Source: Streptomyces sp. NBC_01216 (GTDB taxonomy: Bacteria; Actinomycetota; Actinomycetes; Streptomycetales; Streptomycetaceae). From it: DNA of 64,000 nucleotides. The notes below the pieces were generated by a model, which was not told where the DNA came from, did no database searches, and was given only the letters and a program-made list of their open reading frames with translations. The stretch spans positions 6,200,001-6,264,000 of the forward strand of contig NZ_CP108677.1 of NCBI RefSeq assembly GCF_035994945.1, read 5' to 3'. Each line of letters begins with the position of its first letter. Position 1 is the stretch's first letter. Position numbers and translations under genes: made by a program. Positions 27,817 to 36,162 of this stretch are shown piece after piece.

Positions 27817-29160
27817 ATGATCATCCCCCTTCTGCTGCTCGCCGCAGCCTTCCTCCTGATCCTCGCCAACGGCTTCTTCGTGGCGGCCGAGTTCGGCCTC
27901 GTCACCGTCGAACGCGCCGAGGCCGAGCGGGCCGCCGCCGACGGCGACCGACGGGCCCGCACCGTCGTCAGGGCCTTGCGCGAGCTGTCCTTCCAGCTCT
28001 CCGGCACCCAGCTCGGCATCACGATCACCTCCCTCGTCGTCGGCATGCTCGCCGAGCCGGCCCTCGCCCGGCTCCTCGACGGCCCGCTGACCGCCACCGG
28101 ACTGCCCTCGGGCGCCGTCTCCGGGATCTCGGTGGTGGTCGGGATGCTGCTCGCCTCCGCCGTCCAGATGGTGATCGGCGAACTCGTGCCCAAGAACTGG
28201 GCGGTCTCCCGGCCGCTCCAGGTGGCCCGCTTCGTCGCCGGTCCGCAACACGTGTTCTCCACCGTGTTCCGGCCGGTGATCACCCTCCTCAACACCGTCG
28301 CCAACCGGCTGGTCCGGCTCCTGGGCGTGGAGCCCACCGAGGAGCTGGACTCCGTGCGCACCCCCGGCGAGCTGATGTCGCTGGCCCGCCACTCGGCCCA
28401 GGCCGGCGCCCTCGAGCAGGACACCGCCGACCTCTTCGTACGGACCCTGACTCTGGGCGGGCTCACCGCTCAGCACGTCATGACGCCGCGCGTGAAGGTC
28501 AGCGCGCTGCAGTCGGACGCCACCGCCGCCGACGTCCTCAACCTCACCCGCGCGACCGGACTTTCCCGCTTCCCCGTCTACCGGGACCGCATCGACGAGG
28601 TCGTCGGCATGGTGCACCTCAAGGACGCGCTCGCCGTGCCCCCGCACGAGCGGCTGCGCACCCCGGCCGGCCGGATCGCGGTCGCCCCCCTGCTTGTTCC
28701 CGAGACCCTGCCGGCCCAGGCGCTCCTGGAACGACTGCGGCGCGAGCAGCCGATCGCCGTCGTCGTCGACGAGTACGGCGGGACGGCAGGGGTCGTCACC
28801 CTGGAGGACATCGTGGAGGAACTCGTCGGGGAGGTCCGTGACGAGCACGACGCGGCCGCCGACGAGCGGCCCGAGCTGGCCGCCGTCGCCGCAGGCGAGG
28901 ACGGCAACCCCGCCTGGGAGGCCGACGGCTCCTGCCGGGTGCACACCCTTCACCGGATAGGCGTCGACGTGCCCGACGGCCCGTACGAGACGGTCGCCGG
29001 GCTCGTCGCCGACCTCCTGGGCCGGATTCCGGTGCCGGGGGACCGTGCCGAACTGCCCGGCTGGCGGCTGTCGGTACGGCAGGTGGACCGCTACCGGGCG
29101 GAACGGGTCCGGATCATCCGCACCGCCGAGCTGCCCCGGCTGCCGGAGGCGGCGCGATGA
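27817..29160 (+). CDS. CNNM/CorC-family transporter with CBS and CorC-HlyC domains
   Basis: Membrane protein of 447 residues in the 'hemolysin C/CorC' family, now linked to Mg2+ or other divalent cation efflux. The DUF21/CNNM membrane domain fills residues ~1-195 (LILANGFFVAAEFGLVTVERA, QLGITITSLVVGMLAEPA, IGELVPKNWAVS). A CBS pair occupies ~215-335 (HVMTPRVKVSALQ, SRFPVYRDRIDEVVGMVHLKD, VVVDEYGGTAGVVTLEDIVEELVGEVRDE). The C-terminal CorC_HlyC domain follows. The stop overlaps the next, paralogous gene (ATGA). Confidence 0.92.
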   Translation: MIIPLLLLAAAFLLILANGFFVAAEFGLVTVERAEAERAAADGDRRARTVVRALRELSFQLSGTQLGITITSLVVGMLAEPALARLLDGPLTATGLPSGAVSGISVVVGMLLASAVQMVIGELVPKNWAVSRPLQVARFVAGPQHVFSTVFRPVITLLNTVANRLVRLLGVEPTEELDSVRTPGELMSLARHSAQAGALEQDTADLFVRTLTLGGLTAQHVMTPRVKVSALQSDATAADVLNLTRATGLSRFPVYRDRIDEVVGMVHLKDALAVPPHERLRTPAGRIAVAPLLVPETLPAQALLERLRREQPIAVVVDEYGGTAGVVTLEDIVEELVGEVRDEHDAAADERPELAAVAAGEDGNPAWEADGSCRVHTLHRIGVDVPDGPYETVAGLVADLLGRIPVPGDRAELPGWRLSVRQVDRYRAERVRIIRTAELPRLPEAAR

Positions 29161-30326
29161 GCCTGCTCCCGCTCCTCTTCGCCGTGCTGCTGGTGATCGC
29201 CAACGGCTTCTTCGTCGGGGCCGAGTTCGCCCTGGTGTCGGTGCGACGCAGCCAGATCGAACCGCTCGCCGCGAAGCGGGCACGCCAGGTGCTGTACGGC
29301 CTGGAGAACCTGCCGCAGATGATGGCGGCGGCACAGTTCGGCATCACCGTCTGCTCGCTGACCCTGGGCGCGGTCGCCGAACCGACCGTGGCCCGGCTCC
29401 TCGAACCCGCCTTCCACGCGCTGCGCGTGCCGGACGGCCTGGTCCATCCGCTGGGGTACGTCGTCGCGCTCGCCGCGGTCGTCTTCCTCCACCTGGTCAT
29501 CGGTGAGATGGTCCCGAAGAACCTCGCGATGGCCGCCCCGGAGCGGACCGCGCTGTGGCTCGGCCCCGGGCTGGTGGCATTCGCCCGGCTGTGCCGGCCG
29601 GTGACCACCGCTCTGGGCGCGGGCGCCCGGCTGGTCCTGAGAGCCTTCGGGGTGGAGCCGAAGGACGAGGTGGAAGCGGTCTTCACCAGCGTCCAGCTCG
29701 GTCGGCTGGTCGAGGACGCCGGCCTGGCCGGTCTGCTCGACCCGAGCGAACAGGAACGGCTCGAGGACGCCCTCGAACTGGGCAGCCGCCCGGTCACGGA
29801 CGTCCTGATCACACCGGCGGCACTGGTCACGGTCACTCCGGCGGTCACCCCCCGGGAGATCGAGGAACTCACCGTCCGCACCGGCTACTCCCGCTTCCCG
29901 GTGTGCGCCGAGGGAGGCGTGCGGTACATGGGCTTCGTGCACGTCAAGGACGTCCTGGAGCTGGAGGAACGGGAGCGGGCGGTGCCGCAGCACGTCTGGC
30001 GGCCCATGGCGACGCTCCGTGCCGAGTTGCCGCTCGACGACGCGCTGACCGTGATGCGCCGTGCGGCCACCCATCTCGCCCAGGTCGCGGACGCCTCGGG
30101 CCGGGTCCTCGGCCTGGTGGCCCTGGAGGATGTCCTGGAGATGCTGGTGGGAGAGGTCCGCGATCCCGCCCACCGGGACGGTCCGTTCGCGGCCGTCCGG
30201 CCCGTGGACGGATCCGTGGCCGCGCGCGTCGGACCGGGACCGGACGGACCGGTCTCGGCCGGGCCGACGGTCCCGGTGGTGCCGAAGGCCGCGTCGGGTG
30301 CCGGTGCCGAGGCGTTGGCCGGCTGA
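29157..30326 (+). CDS. CNNM/CorC-family protein lacking the C-terminal CorC-HlyC domain
   Basis: Paralogue of the preceding gene: 389 residues, with the DUF21 domain (VIANGFFVGAEFALVSVRRSQIEPL, QFGITVCSLTLGAVAEP, IGEMVPKNLAMAAPE) and two CBS motifs (RTGYSRFPVCAEGGVRYMGFVHVKD, GLVALEDVLEMLVGEVRDP). After the CBS pair it carries only a ~50-residue proline/valine-rich tail instead of a CorC_HlyC domain. It is translationally coupled to the first gene (4-bp overlap). The two probably form a heterodimeric cation transporter, a pairing that is common in actinobacteria. Confidence 0.9.
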   Translation: MSLLPLLFAVLLVIANGFFVGAEFALVSVRRSQIEPLAAKRARQVLYGLENLPQMMAAAQFGITVCSLTLGAVAEPTVARLLEPAFHALRVPDGLVHPLGYVVALAAVVFLHLVIGEMVPKNLAMAAPERTALWLGPGLVAFARLCRPVTTALGAGARLVLRAFGVEPKDEVEAVFTSVQLGRLVEDAGLAGLLDPSEQERLEDALELGSRPVTDVLITPAALVTVTPAVTPREIEELTVRTGYSRFPVCAEGGVRYMGFVHVKDVLELEERERAVPQHVWRPMATLRAELPLDDALTVMRRAATHLAQVADASGRVLGLVALEDVLEMLVGEVRDPAHRDGPFAAVRPVDGSVAARVGPGPDGPVSAGPTVPVVPKAASGAGAEALAG

Positions 30327-30365
30327 CCCTCCGCCGTGCCGGCGTCGGCCGGTGTGTGAGGAGCG

Positions 30366-30421
30366 GCTTCCCGCCTGATCCCGCCCGGCGGTAGAGGGCC
30401 CGGCGGGCGAGGGCGGGAAGC
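30366..30421. terminator. Bidirectional terminator between CNNM operon and AAA gene
   Basis: gcttcccgcc (30366-30375) pairs with ggcgggaagc (30412-30421), with additional inner pairing (cccgcccgg with the ccggcgggc region). It sits between two convergent genes, 40 bp from each stop, as expected for a shared terminator. Confidence 0.7.
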
Positions 30422-30460
30422 GGCCCTCACCGCCGTGGCCGTGCCGTCGCCCGGGGCCCG

Positions 30461-32356
30461 TCAGGGACCGGTCGGGTCCTGCGGGCCCCGGGTGGAGGGT
30501 CCACGGCCGGACAGGACCTCTCCGTACGCCTGCATCAGATCGGCGAGGCGCAGCGTGGCGAGATCGTCCCGGGTGGGGGTCCCGGCGTATCCGGCGAGAC
30601 GCAGGTCGCGGTAGGCGCAGGACTTCTCGTACAGGGTGCGCAGGAAGCGGCCGTTGCCCAGTTCGTCGATCCAGCCCTGGTCGACCACGTGGCCGCTGAT
30701 GGACCGCAGCTCGTCCAGTGTCTCCTCGTCCCAGTGGTCGCCGTTGGCCGCCGCCAGCACCTCGCCGATCGCGGTGAGTTCGAGCGGCCGGTAGGACGGG
30801 AAGTCGACCCGGGTCGTGAAGCGCGAGGAGAGGCCGGGATTGGCGGCCAGCAGCCGGTCCATGCCCTCCGGGTAGCCGGCCAGGATCACCACCAGATGGT
30901 CCCGGTTGTCCTCGGCGCGCTTGAGCAGGACCTGGAGCGCCTCGTCGCCGTAGGCGTCTCCCTTGCTGTAGCCGGTGTTGGACAGGGAGTACGCCTCGTC
31001 GACGAAGAGGACCCCGCCGATCGCCGAGTCGATCAGCTCGTTCGCCTTCACCGCTGTCTGCCCGAGGAACTCGCCGACCAGGTCGGACCGCTGGGCCTCC
31101 ACCAGATGATCGCCGCCCAGCAGACCGAGCGCGTAGAAGACCCTGCCCAGGATGCGCGCCACGGTGGTCTTCCCGGTGCCGGAGGGGCCGGAGAAGACGA
31201 AATGACGTTTGGGCGGGTGCACGGGGAGTCCCTGCCCGGCCCGTAACCGCGCCATCTCCAGTTGCGCCGACAACGCCTTCACCTGGCGTTTCACCGGCTC
31301 CATCCCGACCATGCGCTCCAGTTCGGCCAGCGCCTCGGCGAGCAGGGCCGGGTCGGTGGGGCTGGCGGGGAAGCACGGAGGCGCGGGCTGCGTCGGCGGG
31401 GCGGCCTTCTGCCGTACGGCGTCCGGCGGTTCGGGCGGTGTGGCCGCGGTGTCCGGCGGCGGGGGGTCGGTGCTCAGCAGCAGGCCGTCCGCCGGGTTGA
31501 CGGGTTCGCCCTGGACGGCCTCCACCGTGTCCTGGCCCAGACCGGCCAGCGGGACGGCGGCGAGCCCCGCGATCTCGTCGGGCCCCTCGAAACCGTCGTA
31601 CTCGGTGATCGCGGCGAGCCGCGCCGCCGTGTCCATGAAGGCGGGATCGATCCGGTGCACGGCCCGGTAGAGCGGGAGGGCGGCGGCGCTCCGCCCGGTG
31701 CCCTCGTGCGCGCGAGCCAGCCAGTACCGCAGCTCCTTGCGCTGGGGCTGCTCGCTCCGGCACCGCATCAGCGCCGCCGAGAGCAGGGGCTCCGCCTGGC
31801 CGTACATCTCCAGCCTGACCCGGGCCATTCCGCCGAAGAGACCGGCCTCGATGCCGAGCAGCGGATCGCTCACCAGTGGCTCGGTGTGCCGGACCAACTG
31901 GTCCCAGTCCTTGACCAGATAGGAGCGGCAGGCGTGCAGGAAGCGGACCTGCGGATCCGTGTCGATCGGCGGCAGTCCCGTCAACGCCCGTTCCAGCTCT
32001 GGCACATGACGTCCGTCCAGCCAGTGGGAGGCGTGTGCGAGCAGCAGGTCGCGGGTGCTCTCCAGTACCGGCTGGACCCACCAGCCCAGCCAGTACCAGG
32101 AGTTCAGGTTCCGTCGGTGCCGGGCGCGCTGTTCGCCGAAGCGGTCGCGGTTGCGGTACATCCGCAGCAGCGCCGTCGTCGTGTCCACCCGGAGCGCGTG
32201 CAGCCCCAGCCAGCCGTCGGCCATTCCGGGATCGATGCGTACCGCCGTCCGGAACTCCTCCTCGGCCTGTGGATAGGCGCCGATCGTGTAGGCGTCGACT
32301 CCTCGCAGCCAGGCGAGCTCGGCCGGGGCCTGTCCGCCCTGCGTGCCGATGTCCAT
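30461..32356 (-). CDS. CbxX/CfqX-type AAA+ ATPase with N-terminal TPR-like region
   Basis: ATPase of 631 residues. Residues ~1-270 are helical TPR-like repeats (AYTIGAYPQAEEEFRTAVRIDPGMADGWLGLHAL), then a proline-rich linker. The AAA+ module has Walker A FSGPSGTGKTTVARILGR, Walker B GGVLFVDEAYSLSNTGYSKGDAYGDEAL, and sensor/arginine-finger region LAANPGLSSRFTTRVDFPSY. This architecture equals EccA of type VII secretion and the rubisco-activase CbxX group. No ESX genes are nearby, so its client is unknown. ATG at 32356 has GGGGGA before it; a longer in-frame start (32596) adds low-complexity sequence. Confidence 0.88.
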   Translation of the reverse strand: MDIGTQGGQAPAELAWLRGVDAYTIGAYPQAEEEFRTAVRIDPGMADGWLGLHALRVDTTTALLRMYRNRDRFGEQRARHRRNLNSWYWLGWWVQPVLESTRDLLLAHASHWLDGRHVPELERALTGLPPIDTDPQVRFLHACRSYLVKDWDQLVRHTEPLVSDPLLGIEAGLFGGMARVRLEMYGQAEPLLSAALMRCRSEQPQRKELRYWLARAHEGTGRSAAALPLYRAVHRIDPAFMDTAARLAAITEYDGFEGPDEIAGLAAVPLAGLGQDTVEAVQGEPVNPADGLLLSTDPPPPDTAATPPEPPDAVRQKAAPPTQPAPPCFPASPTDPALLAEALAELERMVGMEPVKRQVKALSAQLEMARLRAGQGLPVHPPKRHFVFSGPSGTGKTTVARILGRVFYALGLLGGDHLVEAQRSDLVGEFLGQTAVKANELIDSAIGGVLFVDEAYSLSNTGYSKGDAYGDEALQVLLKRAEDNRDHLVVILAGYPEGMDRLLAANPGLSSRFTTRVDFPSYRPLELTAIGEVLAAANGDHWDEETLDELRSISGHVVDQGWIDELGNGRFLRTLYEKSCAYRDLRLAGYAGTPTRDDLATLRLADLMQAYGEVLSGRGPSTRGPQDPTGP

Positions 32357-32721
32357 CGGGTCCCCCACAAAACGTGCCCCCGTAGCTGTCCCGGGGGCGG
32401 ACGCCCGCCGGAATCCGTACACAACCGCGTTCCCACGGACGGGATTTGACCGCACCGAAGGGCATCGTACCTGCGCAGAGGGGGCGCGACGAAGGAGTAG
32501 CGCATGATCCGGCGGCGATGACCCTGGGTGAGCACCGGGGCGCCTGTCAGGCCGGAGAGAACGGATGTACCGGGGCAGAACGAGGCCCCCGATCACGGGG
32601 GAACAACCGGGGGCCTCGCGTCCGCGGCGGCTCCGAAAAGCCGCGCATTGAGAACGTAAGACCTGTACGCCCCTTGGGTCAAGCGGAGTTGAGGCACTCG
32701 CGGAGGTCGTACCCCGGCCTC
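32357..32721. other. Intergenic region, no gene seen
   Basis: This 365-bp gap lies upstream of the AAA gene and downstream of the kinase gene, both on the minus strand. It holds the terminator hairpin at 32581-32618 and must include the promoter of the AAA gene. The in-frame ORF readings across it have atypical composition, and I do not consider them genes. Confidence 0.6.
32581..32618 (-). terminator. Terminator downstream of the uridine-kinase-like gene
   Basis: cgaggcccccg (32581-32591) and cgggggcctcg (32608-32618) form an 11-bp perfect stem around a 16-base loop, about 100 bp after the stop of the minus-strand kinase gene. Confidence 0.75.
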
Positions 32722-33348
32722 TCAGCGAGGTGGCGACAGGCGATGACGCTGCGTGACGGACCGATCCGGGTCCGGTACCTCAGCGGGCCCGGGAAGCCAC
32801 TCGTAACCCTCAGGACACTCGCGCACCAGGGTGTCGGCGAAGGGGCGGGAGGGGTCCCTCGCGAAATGGCGAGTCTCCGCCACGGTCCAGCCGTCCCAGA
32901 AGGCCGCCTGGGCCGGTCCGTCCCTCTGTCGGCCGCGCGACCAGGATTCCTCGGGTCCCCGTTCCATCCACAGCAGCGCCGCGAGGTCCGGGCGCAGCGC
33001 GCGGCGCCCGGCACCCACCCCCTCGATCAGGACGACCGGGGCAGCCGCCAGCGTGCGCGGCGCCCCGAAGGCGCGCAGACTCCAGTCGTACGGGTGATAT
33101 CGCGCGGACTCGCCCCGGGACAGTGGCTCGATGACCTGCTGCCGTACGCGCTCCGTCCACGCGAACAGTTCGATGTGCGTGGCGAGGTCGTCGAGATGGA
33201 GGACCGGGGCCGCCAGACAGGCGGCGAGACGTGCGGCGACAGTGGATTTCCCCGACCCGGCGTGGCCGTCGACCCCGATCAGCCGGACCGGTCCGCAGGA
33301 GGGCGGCAGGCGGCGCAGCGACTCGGCGGCGCGGGCGAGGTCCTTCAT
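32722..33348 (-). CDS. Uridine kinase-like P-loop NTPase
   Basis: Protein of 208 residues with a P-loop kinase fold. Walker A is IGVDGHAGSGKSTVAARLA. A DD pair follows (VLHLDDLATHIELFAWTERV), as in uridine/cytidine kinase and phosphoribulokinase relatives, and then APVVLIEGVGAGRRALRP and a basic lid (WSRGRQRDGPAQ). It is probably a nucleoside or small-metabolite kinase; the substrate is uncertain because the uridine-specific residues are not clear. There is no ribosome-binding site. A TACCCT box (33355-33360) lies six bases before the ATG, which suggests a leaderless transcript. Confidence 0.8.
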   Translation of the reverse strand: MKDLARAAESLRRLPPSCGPVRLIGVDGHAGSGKSTVAARLAACLAAPVLHLDDLATHIELFAWTERVRQQVIEPLSRGESARYHPYDWSLRAFGAPRTLAAAPVVLIEGVGAGRRALRPDLAALLWMERGPEESWSRGRQRDGPAQAAFWDGWTVAETRHFARDPSRPFADTLVRECPEGYEWLPGPAEVPDPDRSVTQRHRLSPPR

Positions 33349-33614
33349 GGGGCAAGGGTAGGCGACGGCCGTTCCGGTCGGTCCTCGCTGGCCAGTGATG
33401 TGCGACCACCGGAGGTACGGGCCCTGGCCGCCGCGGCGACGCGGGGCGAATCACCGGCGCGAGCGTCCTGGAAGCCGCCATAGTGGTTCCCGCACCCTCC
33501 GCACGCGCCCGCCGCCACGCAGCACCCCCGCCGCCCGGCAAGCGGTGCGCACGGGCCGCCGTCCGTCACCACACCGTCCGTCACCACGTTCTCCGACTGG
33601 GGGTCACCGTTCAT
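33345..33614 (-). CDS. Candidate small Cys-rich protein upstream of the kinase (doubtful)
   Basis: An 89-codon minus-strand ORF begins at an ATG whose CATG overlaps the start codon of the plus-strand peptidase. Its TGA overlaps the kinase ATG by four bases. The middle reads GCCVAAGACGGCGNHYGGF, a dense cysteine/glycine patch that could bind metal. Codons in the first ~60 positions have the normal G/C third-position bias. Against it: the divergent start overlap, a weak ribosome-binding site, and the leaderless-type promoter for the kinase inside it. Confidence 0.3.
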   Translation of the reverse strand: MNGDPQSENVVTDGVVTDGGPCAPLAGRRGCCVAAGACGGCGNHYGGFQDARAGDSPRVAAAARARTSGGRTSLASEDRPERPSPTLAP

Positions 33615-34986
33615 GACCAGTTCCACCCCGCGCAGAACCGTTCTCGCCGCGGCCCTCGCCGCCGCCGCGAGCACTGCCGGCCCGGCACCGACGGTCGCCG
33701 CCGCGGAGCGTGCCGAAGCGGAAGCCGGAGCGGACACGGACCCGACGGCTGCGCCCCGGCTTGTCGACAACCACTTCTGGAGCTCCCACACCGACTGGCG
33801 CAGCGGCAGCTCGGCCGGCACCCGGGCCGTCGCGGGCCGGCGCCCTGGACTGGAGCTCGCCGTTCCCGTCGGCCTCGTCGAATACGCCGACCCGCACACC
33901 GCGCGTAGCTCCATCTGGGAGTACGCGAGCTGGACCTCTCCGGTCCACACCCTCTCCGTACCCGCCACCGAGGTCGTCGCCTCCTGGAACGCCGACACCC
34001 CGGCCGGCACCTGGCTCCGGATCGACCTGCGCGGCACCTACGACGACACGACCACCACGCCCTGGTACGTGCTGGGCCGCTGGGCCTCCGGTGACACCGA
34101 CATCCGGCGGAGCTCCGTCGACGGCCAGAGCGACGGCAGGAGTTCGATCGGCACCGACACCCTGTCCGTCGACGATCCCGCGAGCGGGTCGCGCCTGGTC
34201 GCGTACCAACTGCGCCTCACTCTTCACCGGATGCCGGGAACCATGCTCACGCCGACCGTCCGAAGACTTGGAGCGATGGCCTCCGACATCCCGGACCGCT
34301 TCGAGGTACCCGCCTCGGTGCCCGGACTCGTCCGCGAGCTGGCGGTGCCGCGCTATTCGCAGAACACGCACGTCGGCCAGTACCCGGAGTACGACAACGG
34401 CGGCGAGGCGTGGTGCAGCCCGACCTCCTCGCAGATGATCGTCGAGTACTGGGGGCGTGCGCCCGGCCCCGAGCGGCTGGCCTGGGTCGATCCGGCGTTC
34501 GCCGACCCGCAGGTCTGCCACGCGGCCCGCCACACCTTCGACCACCAGTACGAGGGCTGCGGGAACTGGCCGTTCAACGCCGCCTACGCCGCCACCTACG
34601 AGTCGATGAGCGCGGTCGTCACCCGGCTCGGCTCCCTCACCGAACTGGAGAGCCTGATCCGGGTGGGCATTCCCGTGATCACGTCACAGTCCTTCCGTCA
34701 GGAGGAGCTCACCGGAGCCGGCTACGGCACCTCGGGCCACCTGATGACGGTCATCGGATTCACGGAACGCGGCGACGTGATCGCCAACGATCCCGCCTCA
34801 CCGGACAACGCTGCCGTGCGCCGCGTCTACGACCGCCGCCAATGGGAGAACATCTGGCTGCGGACCAAGCGCTACGACGCGAACGGCAAGGTCAGGAGCG
34901 GTACGGGGGGTGTCTGCTACGTCTTCTGGCCGGTCAAGTCAGCATCAAGTCAGCACCGCGCACTGCGGTCGCTCGGCCTGGTGTGA
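33613..34986 (+). CDS. Secreted C39-like peptidase family protein
   Basis: Exported protein of 457 residues. The N-terminus has a twin-arginine-type signal (TPRRTVLAAALAAAASTAG). Residues ~60-230 form a beta-rich domain (WTSPVHTLSVPATEVVASWNADTPAGTWLRIDLRG). The papain-like C39_2 domain covers ~235-440. Its likely catalytic residues are Cys in GGEAWCSPTSSQMIVEYW, His in GTSGHLMTVIGFT and Asp in VIANDPASPDN. Family members are annotated as putative peptidases of unknown substrate; they lack an associated ABC exporter, unlike bacteriocin-processing C39. The ATG at 33613 has only a weak upstream G-rich stretch. Confidence 0.85.
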   Translation: MTSSTPRRTVLAAALAAAASTAGPAPTVAAAERAEAEAGADTDPTAAPRLVDNHFWSSHTDWRSGSSAGTRAVAGRRPGLELAVPVGLVEYADPHTARSSIWEYASWTSPVHTLSVPATEVVASWNADTPAGTWLRIDLRGTYDDTTTTPWYVLGRWASGDTDIRRSSVDGQSDGRSSIGTDTLSVDDPASGSRLVAYQLRLTLHRMPGTMLTPTVRRLGAMASDIPDRFEVPASVPGLVRELAVPRYSQNTHVGQYPEYDNGGEAWCSPTSSQMIVEYWGRAPGPERLAWVDPAFADPQVCHAARHTFDHQYEGCGNWPFNAAYAATYESMSAVVTRLGSLTELESLIRVGIPVITSQSFRQEELTGAGYGTSGHLMTVIGFTERGDVIANDPASPDNAAVRRVYDRRQWENIWLRTKRYDANGKVRSGTGGVCYVFWPVKSASSQHRALRSLGLV

Positions 34987-35052
34987 GTATGGGGACTGGC
35001 GACGCATCCGACCGACATCCCGGGAAAGACTTCCCCAGGGGCGCTCGCGGCG

Positions 35053-35536
35053 TCACGGCACCGTGAACCAGCAGACGTCACCGGAATCGGGCAACCGGGG
35101 TAGGTGTCGCACCTCCGCCGCGATCCGCGCGAGGGCGTCGGCCTTCTCCAGGCGCCACGGCAGGAAGGGCTCTTCCTCCGACTCCGTCGGTTCGCCGGCC
35201 CGCACTCCAGCGCTCCGGATCGTGGCGGGCGCCGACCGGGGTCCGTGGAGGCCATCGCCCGTCGCCCCGACGGACCAGGGTCCCGCTGACGCCGCTCATG
35301 CGTACGGTCCGGTCGACCCACACCGGCGCGGTGGCGAGCCGGTGCCACTCCGGGTCGAAGCGGCCGGGCAGGGTCCGGCCGTGGCTGGCCCAGTGCCGGA
35401 TGAGCGCCTGGTAGATCGGCGGGTCGGCGGCGTACGCGGAGGTCGGCACCGGCTCCTGCTGAACCGATTCCTCGGCACCCGTGTCCACCAGGTGCCTCCG
35501 TCCGTAGTCGCTCGGGGCGGTGTACAGCGAGTTCAT
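35053..35536 (-). pseudogene. Conserved hypothetical gene split by a frameshift
   Basis: From ATG 35536 the reading frame gives a natural-looking protein (MNSLYTAPSDYGRRHLVDTG, ADPPIYQALIRHWASHGRTL, DPEWHRLATAPVWVDRTVRM) until about 35200. It then loses the G/C third-position bias and ends at 35078 in arginine/glycine junk. The next minus-strand frame takes over with good codon bias: GEPTESEEEPFLPWRLEKAD, ALARIAAEVRHLPRLPD and a stop at 35053. One base gained or two lost near 35193-35203 (cgccggcccgc) joins them into about 160 residues. The function is unknown. It is either a true pseudogene or a sequencing error in a GC-rich stretch. Confidence 0.65.
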
Positions 35537-35757
35537 GCCCGAACCAACGCGTCTGCGGGAAAGGGGTCACCGCCGGGAGGAATCGAGAGGAAGTTCGCGG
35601 GTTCTCCGGTCCGGTGGACCCCGGCGCGCGGTCCCGCCGACCACGGAGGGCGGCGGCCTCCGCGCCGCTCTCCGCGCGTGGCGGCCGCACGGCTCCGGCC
35701 TCCCGAACGGGTATCCGACGTACCGTCAATTCAGGCTCTCCGAAAAGGAGGTACGCC

Positions 35758-35868
35758 GTGCCCGGCGACCGGCCCGTCGCACTCGACGAATACCCCGTGC
35801 ATCGGGCCCCGCTCTCGATGAAGCACCACGCCGGTCTCGTCTGCCGGCACCGCTTCTTCCAGGACTGA
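35758..35868 (+). CDS. Small ORF of 36 codons with strong ribosome-binding site
   Basis: A GTG at 35758 follows AAAAGGAGG (35742-35750) by seven bases, one of the best ribosome-binding sites in the window. Thirty-two of 36 codons end in G or C. The product is small, with the C-terminus MKHHAGLVCRHRFFQD containing three histidines, one cysteine and two phenylalanines. It ends two bases before the next small gene, so the two form a unit. I do not recognise the family; a precursor peptide or small metal-binding protein are possibilities. An internal ATG (35818) would leave only 16 codons. Confidence 0.55.
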   Translation: MPGDRPVALDEYPVHRAPLSMKHHAGLVCRHRFFQD

Positions 35869-35870
35869 CC

Positions 35871-36131
35871 GTGAGTTCCGGCCGGCCCGGCCTGCCGGAC
35901 TTGCTGCGCCGGGACGCCGTCGAGCGGCGCTACGCCGGTCTCACCGGCGACACGCCGCGCGACATGGACGTCCCCACCCCCTGCGCGGCGCTGCGGCACG
36001 CGATCGTGGCGCTCGGGGTCGCCTACCGCCAGGTGTACTTCGGAGAGGCCCGGCTGCCCGAGGACCCGGACGACCTGATCCTGCACCGTGCCACGCTGAC
36101 CGCGATGGTACGGAGAAGTCGCCGCTGGTGA
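35871..36131 (+). CDS. Unassigned small protein, 86 residues
   Basis: GTG at 35871 begins two bases after the preceding 36-codon ORF. The codon bias is strongly coding. The sequence is helical, with RPGLPDLLRRDAVERRYAGL, TPRDMDVPTPCAALRHAIVA and DDLILHRATLTAMVRRSRRW, and no signal peptide or membrane segment. No family is recognised. Its coupling to the upstream tiny ORF suggests joint function. It is convergent with the minus-strand gene at 36163, 31 bp apart. Confidence 0.6.
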   Translation: MSSGRPGLPDLLRRDAVERRYAGLTGDTPRDMDVPTPCAALRHAIVALGVAYRQVYFGEARLPEDPDDLILHRATLTAMVRRSRRW

Positions 36132-36162
36132 ACCACGTGAAGACCCCCGCGTGCGGAGTCCG

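Noticed and set aside
29091..32465. Open frame of 1124 codons on the minus strand covering the second CNNM gene and the AAA gene
   Set aside because: Out of frame with the AAA protein, antisense to the CNNM gene, and without any recognisable domain.
35520..35870. Longer plus-strand frame leading into the 86-residue gene
   Set aside because: The upstream part overlaps the 36-codon ORF in another frame and is Arg-rich; the GTG at 35871 is better placed.
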